Below, piece after piece: positions 51,448 to 64,000 of a stretch of DNA of 64,000 nt; position 1 is the stretch's first letter, and the number at the start of each line of letters is the position of its first letter. The DNA is from Antedon mediterranea (lineage: Eukaryota > Echinodermata > Crinoidea > Comatulida > Antedonidae). Both the position numbers and the translations under genes were made by a program. The stretch lies in assembly GCF_964355755.1 (NCBI RefSeq), contig NC_092675.1:20226912-20290911 (forward strand). The letters run 5' to 3'. The notes under the pieces are model-generated. The model did no database searches, was not told the DNA's origin, and was given only the letters and a program-made list of their open reading frames with translations.

Positions 51448-52950
51448 ATGAATTTATACAAAAGTGAACATTGTGGAGATAAACTTCAAACACACCAAGA
51501 GTTTAAATTTCTTCGATGTCAAGTGAACGTTGTCAGACTTTGTCTAGATTTAAATAGTGGATGGAGCAGACATTTGGGAGAGTACACAGAAGAGACGCCA
51601 TATGAATGTGTACATTGTGGAAAGAAATTCAACCAGAATGACGATCTGAAAAAACATATGAGAATACACACAGGAGAGAAACCATATGAATGTGAACATT
51701 GTGGGAAGAAATTCAACCAGAATGACGATCTGAAAAAACATATGAGAATACACAAAGAAGAGACACCATATAAATGTGAACATTGTGGGAAGAAATTCAA
51801 AGACAATGATGATCTGAAAAAACATTTGAGAATGCACACAGGAGAGAAACCACATGAATGTGAACATTGTGGAAAGAAGTTTAACCAGAGTGACGATCTG
51901 AAAAGACATATGAGAATACACACAGGAGAGAAACCATATGAATGTGAACATTGTGGGAAGAAATTCAACCAGAATGACGATCTGAAAAAACATATGAGAA
52001 TACACAAAGAAGAGACACCATATAAATGTGAACATTGTGGGAAGAAATTCAAAGACAATGATGATCTGAAAAAACATTTGAGAATGCACACAGGAGAGAA
52101 ACCACATGAATGTGAACATTGTGGAAAGAAGTTTAACCAGAGTGACGATCTGAAAAAACATATGAGAATACACACAGGAGAGGAACCATATGAATGTGAA
52201 CATTGTGGAAAGAAGTTTAACCAGAGTGATGATCTGAAAAAACATTTGAAAATACACACCAGAGAGAAAACATATGAATGTGAACATTGTGGGAAGAAAT
52301 TCAACCGGAATGACAGTTTGAAAAAACATATGAGAATACACACAGGAGAGAAACCATATGAATGTGAACATTGTGGGAAGAAATTCAACCACATTTGGAA
52401 TTTGAAAATTCATTTGAGAATACACACAGGAGAGAAACCATATGAATGTGAACATTGTGGGAAGAAATTCAACCAGATTGGGCGTTTGAAAATTCATTTG
52501 AGAATACACACAGGAGAGAAACCATATGAATGTGAACATTGTGGGAAGAAATTCAACTGGAATGACGATCTGAAAAAACATACGAGAATACACACAGGAG
52601 AGAAACCATATGAATGTGAACATTGTGGGAAGAAATTCAACCGGAATGACGTTCTGAAAAAACATATGAGAATACACACAGGAGAGAAACCATATGAATG
52701 TGAACATTGTGGGAAGAAATTCAACCAGATTGGGAATTTGGGAAGACATTTGAGAATACACACAGGAGAGACACCATATGAATGTGAACATTGTAAAAAG
52801 AAATTCAACCAGATTGGGAATTTGGGAAGACATTTTAGAATACACACAGGAGAGACACCATATGAATGTGAACATTGTGGGACGAAATTCAAACAGAATG
52901 ACGATCTGAAAAAAACATTTGAGAATACACACAGAAGAGACACCATATGA
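51448..52950 (+). CDS. Poly-C2H2 zinc-finger protein C (500 aa)
   Basis: The leader is the same as in A and B, but the first cysteine is mutated ([12 protein letters not shown]), in line with that half-finger not being needed. Fifteen complete fingers follow. Fingers 2-4 and 5-7 are a 252-bp (three-finger) tandem duplication ([23 protein letters not shown] with HECEHC starts). TGEKP linkers dominate, giving a more canonical array than A or B. Unusual residues include [13 protein letters not shown] and NHIWNLKIH. The frame ends in the 16th finger, where a seventh A shifts it ([13 protein letters not shown]), the same type of end as other decayed fingers in the cluster. Predicted nuclear nucleic-acid binding protein with no effector domain visible. 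Expression unknown. Confidence 0.75.
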   Translation: MNLYKSEHCGDKLQTHQEFKFLRCQVNVVRLCLDLNSGWSRHLGEYTEETPYECVHCGKKFNQNDDLKKHMRIHTGEKPYECEHCGKKFNQNDDLKKHMRIHKEETPYKCEHCGKKFKDNDDLKKHLRMHTGEKPHECEHCGKKFNQSDDLKRHMRIHTGEKPYECEHCGKKFNQNDDLKKHMRIHKEETPYKCEHCGKKFKDNDDLKKHLRMHTGEKPHECEHCGKKFNQSDDLKKHMRIHTGEEPYECEHCGKKFNQSDDLKKHLKIHTREKTYECEHCGKKFNRNDSLKKHMRIHTGEKPYECEHCGKKFNHIWNLKIHLRIHTGEKPYECEHCGKKFNQIGRLKIHLRIHTGEKPYECEHCGKKFNWNDDLKKHTRIHTGEKPYECEHCGKKFNRNDVLKKHMRIHTGEKPYECEHCGKKFNQIGNLGRHLRIHTGETPYECEHCKKKFNQIGNLGRHFRIHTGETPYECEHCGTKFKQNDDLKKTFENTHRRDTI

Positions 52951-57046
<4,096 letters not shown>

Positions 57047-57380
57047 TAAACATTGTGGGAAGGAATTGTTCATTGATAATTAAGTTTTGTGATCTTTTTT
57101 TTCTTTAATTGTTTTATATTTTCAATATCATTGAATATTATAGTATAGGCCTAACTAATATATCTTATCAGCTCTGTCTACACTATCAAACTTTATGAGA
57201 CTAAAATGTGTAGACATAGCTTTAGAGAACTTTTTTGTAATTGTTTTTTTTTTCTTTTGATGTTTTATTTTCTGTTTAAAAATAAGTTTTTTGAGCTGTG
57301 ATCGTGAAATTTTATATTTGTTGCATATTTTATATATGTTTGTTGAATTCAACATAAAGATATTGTATGATGTGTTTATG

Positions 57381-57386
57381 AATAAA
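57381..57386 (+). terminator. AATAAA polyadenylation signal, gene C
   Basis: Equivalent to 12310 and 33615. Confidence 0.6.
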
Positions 57387-57416
57387 TATACAGTACCTTG
57401 AATTATTATATTGTGG

Positions 57417-57600
57417 GTTTTTCTCGATATACCTTCATCCTTCAAATATTTTAGGGAAAAAAAGCACCATTATTATAAAGAAGGTCCATCTATTTTTATT
57501 TTGTGAATATTCTGTGAGACTCGACTAAAAAACCATGTTTTGTGGTATATGTTGTCATTGTACGTACGGTAAGTTAAGCTGAGCTTTTTCTCCATGATTA
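57417..57600. repeat. Dispersed repeat segment downstream of gene C
   Basis: Paralog of 12343-12545. The sequence that follows it in A and B (AAGTATGCGAACTCAACC) is deleted here. Confidence 0.55.
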
Positions 57601-57892
57601 CTTTTAAGAAATTATTGTAAGATATGTAGTAACACTTTTTAAAAACTTTTTGGAAATTATTTATTACAATTGCATATGTATTTAAACAAATAGAGAGACT
57701 AGGCATCGGAATCTTAACACATTTCTATTTAAAATAAAATTTAGGAGATAGAAAGGAAGCGGGAAGCCACAAACAAAAACAAAATTATGGTGTGCTCCCT
57801 AGCACGATATGGTTATCTGTGGTACCACGACATCAAATGCTTTGATGTTATCGCCTCATGATGTGTGGTGGAAAGGGGGACGTTTAAATCTG

Positions 57893-57991
57893 TGAACCCT
57901 AAACACAGAAGCTCGCATAGCTTAAACTCTATTCCACCAACCGACAAGGGATCGATTCAACACGACGCTCTGCCGACTGAGCTGTCCGGCC
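57893..57991 (-). repeat. tRNA-like module, family 1, leftward (unit C)
   Basis: Reversed head GGCCGGACAGCTCAGTCGGC; the A box carries one substitution relative to A and B. Confidence 0.5.
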
Positions 57992-58105
57992 CTCTGGTTT
58001 ATCGCAAGGCTAAAACTAGATTCGTTTCTTCAAAATTACGTCATGAATATGCAAATTTATGACGTATAAGAATATACTATTGTCACCCTTTATTACTCAT
58101 GTACA

Positions 58106-58197
58106 TTGTTGCATAACAGATAGTGCTCTAGTAACTATCGTTTGAATTCTCTCAACTCTAGTAGCTGGGGTTCAACGATTCTCTACGGATTTTTTTT
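58106..58197 (+). repeat. tRNA-like module, family 1, rightward (unit C)
   Basis: Paralog of 13115-13206, with GGGGTTCAACGATTC and an eight-T run. Confidence 0.4.
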
Positions 58198-60809
58198 AAA
58201 AATAAATATAAATTGTTTTTCTTTTATTTTGAAGGAGAGATATTTAGAGAGTCAAATTAATTTAGGATAATCACAACGATATATTTAGTGTAGACAACAC
58301 AATAAAACATTCTTAATATCAGGTAAAAAATAATACTGTTTCTTAATTGCTGTCCTAATGCAAATAAACACATAATAATAATTACATACACCCTGTATAT
58401 TAGTACTTAAAATATCGATAGGCTTTTTCAGTTGTTGAGGCATACTGTACATTCTGGAAACTTAATTATAAAAATATTTTTTTAAACACATTTATTATAA
58501 ATTTGTTCAATACACGCCCTTATATTGGAAGGTATGCTTGGTTGAATTAATTAGAAAAATCATTTAAAAATAGGCCACGTACAAAATTATAACATTACAT
58601 AAACTCATTACAAAAATACATTTTATAGAAAATATTCAAAATAGCCTATAAGGAAGATTAGGAGCTTTTTTCCGTTAGGGTCCTTTCATGTGACTTATCA
58701 GGATTTAATCCAAATAATAACAATCTTTGTGAAATCGTTTATTCTAAAAGAGATGGATATATTGTTTACTGTAATATTTCTGAATACGCAAACATGAATA
58801 GTAGCAGCAAGTACTTGGGTAACATATGGTAAGAAATGATTGTTTTAAGAAAAAAAAAAAGGGGGGGGGGGGAGTTAAAAAGTATAAAGCACACATGCAG
58901 TGTGGGTTTTTTGTTCGAATTTAATCTAAAAAGCAAATAGTAATAAATAATGTAATTAAAACTACGTCACTTGTGTAGTGGCGTGGACGAATGTAAAAAT
59001 ATGAAAGTTTGCACTTTGTTCGTTACACAAACTTATACATTTTGCGCATCCACCACGAGTAAAAAACGGAATTGCACTGGGAAGGGGTTTTAATACTACA
59101 TCTAAATTAATTAATTATCTGCCATCTTTGATCCAATCTAAATTTTCCACTCTTAGCTGTTCGTTTTACAAATAGTACATATTTTTGCTATCACACGTGC
59201 CAATACCATGGGGGTATCATAAGGGAAGCTCAGTTTAACTACATTTGGGCGATCTACCTATAGTAAATCAATGTAGACCTATGGATTACATTTTTCCGAA
59301 AGAAATTGATATAGGCTACCACGGTACTCGCATCTGGTGTAATATGCCTATTGCGACATTCAGACGGCTTTTTACTATATTGGATAAATGGAACGTGTTT
59401 TATTTATTATTATTTTGATTAAACTAAAGCCTATACCAAAAAGCTAAAAGCCATCCTGCTATAAAACACTGATCATTTCTTCGTCGTCTAAGTTTGTAAA
59501 GGGGTTCTGAAGTGGTGTACAGTACATGGGTTCTCAAGTGGTTAACAGGTAGCTGTACCTGATCAACGCAGAATTGCGACACAACGCGACATCATCACTA
59601 GATTGGATTGTCTTAAAGTGTAATTCCGAGCATTTTTTTAAAGGGGGGATTATTTCACGATGCGCGTTGTTCTTTACCGCTGACGAATAATAAAGTGGGG
59701 TTATTTAAAGTTTATATTTTATAAATTTTATCCCTGGAGTTACTTTAATTTTAATGCTTTTGTGAACGTCTTTCATCGTAGCCTTCGCATTTTATATTTT
59801 TACATCAACCCAACCCCTTCCCCCGCAAAACCCACGAATTTCCGATGTAACTAGCTAGTCGCAATAAATATTTGTTATTATTAATGCCGCGAAGTATCCG
59901 GTGTAATGCACTCGTGGTATCTTCTTCTCTCGAGTCGATAGGCCTTAGGGTTAATTTTTAAAACAGCAAAGTCGACAACGAAACTCCGCTGAATACATGA
60001 TATTTAGCAAGTGCCTGGGGAAATTATGATCAATTCTGCAGTGTTTTCTATTATTTTAGTTAATTTATAGAGAAAGACACTTTATCTCACAAAAGCTGAC
60101 TTTTCAACAGTCACGTAAACTTAAAACGGTTAAAGAAAACTCATTTCCGTGGCCAGCAGGGTGTGTCAAACTTGTAGAATAGGCTTAGAATATTATGCTT
60201 AATGATGCGTTTTAATATTTGACTTGTAGGCCTACTGAATATTCGTCGTCTAATAGAAAATAATTCGATTCTCAAACAAAATCCGTACGTGAACACGGAC
60301 CACCACGACACTTAATTTTAGCGGTTGTGGTCTCTAGTCGACACTCTAACATTTTGGCAAGTAGAATTTAAAATACACTGAATCTTTGGTGCGAACAAAA
60401 TAAAGAAACGGCCTCTATATTCTTGTCATCTAACTTGTCTTCATCAGTGATAGTGGTTACCTTGATTCTGCTTACCTATGTTGACGTTACTTGAATATTC
60501 ATCAAGTACAACATTGGTCCTATTGTAATATAATATAATAATATAACATAACAATTTATATAGCGCACTTATCCACTAAAAGTGCTCAAGACGCTATTAC
60601 AATTAAAGTGAATATGCCCAGAAAATGTAGCACGAGAAAACCGACGTCACAGTAGAACCCCACGAGGACTAAAATCTAGGCCAAATTTCAGGGGTAGCAA
60701 GCGTGTCTAAAAATCTGAATGTTCATGCAGTACATTATGTTTTACAATTACGACGAATAAATTCAAAGTTAGACGATGTATTCCTAGTCCGCAAGAAGTC
60801 ATATAACTC
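58198..60809. other. Conserved non-coding flank (unit C)
   Basis: Counterpart of 14569-17054 and 34511-37065; poly-A/poly-G run near 58850-58872. No gene is supported. Confidence 0.5.
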
Positions 60810-60946
60810 GGTTCCTATTTTTGGACGTAAGCGCACCGCCAGTAATTTGACCAATCACGTCGCGATGGATCATCCGAATTGTCGCTTGTGATTGGTCAAT
60901 TCACAATCCCGTTACGCCTATGTCACACCTTGCGTTCAAATAGGAA
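60810..60946. repeat. Inverted repeat with paired CCAAT boxes (unit C)
   Basis: Same structure as 17055-17192 and 37066-37204. Confidence 0.55.
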
Positions 60947-61460
60947 CTAAGCTTGTACGGTACCGTACTTATTTGTGAAGTTTTTTTGGGTGTATTTATT
61001 CCGCATTGCTGTTCGCCTTAAAATGTTGTTCGATCATCTGCGATATGCACAATATCATAATGGCATCAAATTTATGAATGTGATCGAGTGGGTATACTGT
61101 ACCTGTGAGTCTTTTTTTTAAACCATAGACCTACATTTCTTCTTTTTTTCTTCTTCGCCGTTTTAATTTAATTGAAACAGACTAAAGCTATAACTATGAA
61201 ATTAATTAATGATAAAATTATCGAACTAACTGAAAAACAGAATTAATATTCTTGTAGGCCTCCATACTGTTGCATTTGTTGATACACATAAAACGAAGTA
61301 ACGTTTCCAAAAAACATGACATTAACGTATTGCAAATGGAAAAACACACCTATTAAAAGTTTTATTCAAAGTATATTGTCCACTAGGCAAATGTTTTATT
61401 TCGCGAGAACGCAATGCGTATAAATATTTTCATCTATTGTGCTTTTTGACATGAACAAAT

Positions 61461-61496
61461 GACATACCATGGAGTAAATTACTCCATGGACATACC
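61461..61496. repeat. Second palindromic micro-insertion with 8-bp target duplication
   Basis: A 20-bp palindrome (61469-61488, ends ATGGAGTAA and TTACTCCAT) sits between two copies of GACATACC (61461-61468, 61489-61496). Units A (near 17684) and B (near 37711) have one GACATACC and no palindrome. Its ends ATGGAG/CTCCAT match those of the 24-bp insertion at 151-174. Confidence 0.8.
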
Positions 61497-61557
61497 GACC
61501 TAACATCAGAGGTCATAGGATGTTCGATTCGCGGAAATATATCGCTTTGTGAAAAAC

Positions 61558-61609
61558 GAACCCACGACATTCGTGTGTTAACACGACGCTCAGACGGCTG
61601 AGCTAACTG
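61558..61609 (-). repeat. tRNA-like module, family 2, leftward (unit C)
   Basis: Reversed GTTAGCTCAGCCGTCTGAGC with B-box half GGGTTCG and a TTTTT run; paralog of 17752-17808. Confidence 0.5.
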
Positions 61610-61709
61610 ATCATTTTGGTTTTAGCAAGGTTAATAGGATATTTATGACGTAATGATCAATTACGTAATACACGTATAAATAGACTATTATCAGCTTTTC
61701 AGTCATGTA

Positions 61710-61785
61710 CTTGGTGGCGTAACGGGTAAGACTCAGTTTTGAGTGCTATCGGCTGGGGTTCGAACCTCGTCGGATATTTTTTTTT
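61710..61785 (+). repeat. tRNA-like module, family 2, rightward (unit C)
   Basis: TGGTGGCGTAACGGG, GGGGTTCGAACCTCG and a nine-T run, as in A and B. Confidence 0.5.
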
Positions 61786-63471
61786 ATGAATAGGCCTATT
61801 GGTTTTTTTTAAAAGAGAGATATGTGACACTGTATTGTCAAATATGGATGGCACCATACCGGTAGGTATTCAAATATGCTTAATCGATGTAAAAATACTT
61901 TTAAAATAATAATTCATCAATTCTCATCTTTTTCTTATCTCGTAAAAACTTTTATTACAATTCCTTGGAAGTCATTCTAAGAAATAATACATCATCTGAA
62001 ACCTGTAATAATTGTATAATATAAAATATTACACATTTTCTGTATGTAGTTTTAAGTGTATACGTACACACATTCTCATGTGTATGACATTGCGTAAACA
62101 TTGTGATGACAGCCTGGTTATGAAGACGTGTCACATGACAATCACAGTAAAATATTCACAAACCAATCCGATCGGCCTACACATTCAATGTCATTTCATT
62201 TCATTTCATTTATTTATTTCACTTTACAACTATATAAATATACAGTGGAGGAGCCTAAAAGAAAGCAAAGCTTGTGGTGAATAGGCTCCTCAAAACAAAA
62301 CAAAATAAAATAGAAATAATATATAACACAATTAGAAACTCCAAAAAACAACAATTTAACTAATATCTTTTCTCTAACCCATAAGTTTAAAACTACAAAA
62401 CAAGTAAAAAATAGATTATATAAATTATTTTAAAAATATCCAAATATGTCATTAATAAAAGAATTTACAAAGAACCTTCAACCAATAATAGTTTAAATTG
62501 ACGTTAAATAAAGCACCGTCCGTACGTATACACTTGTTGATGTGTATAAACGCACACCGTCACTGCGTACGTATACACCTATGAATGACAGCCTCGTTAT
62601 GAAGACGTGTCACATGACAAACGTCTTCAAATATTCACAAACATTCCACCAATCAACTTAGTGACTTATTTATATTTTATATCACTGTGCTCCACTGTTG
62701 CTAAATTTGGTCCACTGAACCAGTTTACCGTAGTACTATTTCGGAAGTAAATAAAGGCATAAATGGCGCTCCGTAGAAGTAGAGAATGTTCGATCGTCGA
62801 AATGACACTCTGAATATACCTCCACATTTTGGGGATTTGGCGTTACTGTATTTTTCCCAATCTGAGACAGGCTACAGTACAGCATAATTTAAATTATCAA
62901 CGCTGACCAAAGAAGGAAGGATATTGACATTATCAATGAACAATGTTATTGTTATATCATATTTGTTTCTCAATCTTTAAATAAAATTACCAGGATTGGT
63001 GACATTTATAGAAACTTGCGTCGTCAACTCAGAGATAGTCATTCATTTTCCGTCCGGGTACGACGGTAAGTAAGGCCACAGTTACTTGTGGCATCATGAT
63101 GGAGTAATCTTCACTCCATGCTTGTGGTGGTATACTCGCTGCCTCCTGCTAACAGGCGATGTGAAAATTGTACTCGCGTCCAATAACGACAATGGCCTTT
63201 ATTTATTCGCGCGTTATTTATTACCGTTCTGCATTTTATGGCATTATCAATCAATCAACTTATCAATCAATATTGAAACACTAGTTATAGTTTATTAATT
63301 TACAAAATTGAAAAGCAAAAGTGAACTTTTCTTTATCTTTAGGGGATAATCCCCTGAATAATTATGCATATAAGAGCCCATGTTTGCGAGGAAAAAAAAG
63401 TATAAAATACACCACTAAACAATGTGTCCACATATACTTCGATATTAAAAATCATATAATCAATCAAGCCA
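61786..63471. other. AT-rich 3' flank of unit C, no gene seen
   Basis: Includes the 10-bp-stem hairpin (62248-62291) and the ATGGAGT...ACTCCAT hairpin (about 63100-63120). It gives the undivided version of the site that holds the 5-kb complex in unit B (near 62938). No gene is supported. Confidence 0.5.
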
Positions 63472-64000
63472 TCAAAATATAACCAAGCCTCACCAGTAAA
63501 AATTGAAAATTATACAAAATGGGATATTATGGATGGTATAGGCCTATATATGAAAATATTGTTGAAAAGTGATATTGTACTTTGAATCTTGGTGCCAACC
63601 TAATTATATAGCTTTAACATTAATAAACTTTAAAAAAGAAATCACAGATATATAGGAAATAATGTTTCTTTGAAGGAATAAAATGTATAGGCCTATACTT
63701 GATGTCGAAATTTCCAGACGGGTATATCGCTTTAAGCGATGCATGCGCATCAACCAAAGACGAGGTTGAAACATCGGATTCTCTTATGTAAAGAAATGTC
63801 TTATCACTGTTCATTCAAAACAGAGATACTCCAACACATTTATTTATTTTATTTTGTTCTTTCTTTAAACTGAAATACACTTTCAATACAAATTTACTGA
63901 TTTCCAAAGTGGTTCAGTAAACATACAGTATTTTACAACAAAAATAAAATATAAAAGAAAAACAAAAAGAAAGAAAACTGATATAAAACTATTTACAATT
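63472..64000. repeat. Tandem segmental duplication, unit D (5' end only)
   Basis: The landmark recurs at 63472 and homology to the starts of A, B and C runs to the window end, so a fourth unit continues beyond the window. Like B it lacks the 24-bp palindromic insertion of A and C, and it shares with B the variant TTTAAGCGATG where A and C read TTTAAGAGATG. It has private micro-insertions at 63541 (GGCCTA) and 63926 (CAGTA). Confidence 0.85.

Overview
The window is eukaryotic nuclear DNA. It is AT-rich, with a spliceable 5' UTR, AATAAA polyadenylation signals, Pol III-type tRNA-like modules, a Penelope-like retroelement and many MITEs. The very frequent octamer TAGGCCTA and the type of zinc-finger expansion suggest a marine invertebrate deuterostome, perhaps an echinoderm. 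That is an inference; no sequence search was possible.

The whole window is one tandem segmental duplication. The same landmark recurs at 1, 19167, 46824 and 63472. This gives unit A (1-19166), unit B (19167-46823), unit C (46824-63471) and the first 529 bases of unit D. Each full unit has the same order: AT-rich 5' flank; a 14-bp minisatellite; a palindromic MITE-like element; a splice acceptor with a short 5' UTR exon; an intronless poly-C2H2 zinc-finger gene; a 3' UTR with AATAAA; a head-to-head tRNA-like pair; about 3 kb of conserved non-coding DNA; an inverted CCAAT repeat; a second tRNA-like pair; and AT-rich 3' flank. Unit lengths (19.2, 27.7 and 16.6 kb) differ mainly through private insertions and through zinc-finger array length.

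The protein-coding content is three paralogous zinc-finger genes (540, 1142 and 500 aa open frames, with about 16, 38 and 15 complete fingers). Each is followed by several kb of further finger repeats broken by shared frameshifts and stops. The fingers behave as an 84-bp coding minisatellite. Blocks of 1.0, 1.1 and 2.8 kb have been duplicated, and the disabling lesions were copied with them. No KRAB, BTB, SCAN or other effector domain is visible.

Private insertions: unit A has a Penelope-like relic (RT plus GIY-YIG), a TTAA-flanked MITE inside a finger and a composite 1.3-kb insertion. Unit B has a foldback-like element, a 616-bp MITE, a 1.8-kb palindrome made of two TIR elements, a ~200-bp satellite and a 1.6-kb TIR element. 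Unit C has a 54-copy minisatellite, a 1.27-kb TTA-flanked element and a fragment of intergenic DNA inside the zinc-finger array.

The most unusual signals come from comparing the paralogous units, which supply empty sites. One is a set of 20-24-bp palindromic insertions flanked by perfect 8-bp target duplications. The other is a recurrent class of micro-insertions at TA (TA-GGCC-TA, TA-CAG-TA, TA-CG-TA) that look like cut-and-paste excision scars and may explain why TAGGCCTA is so common here.
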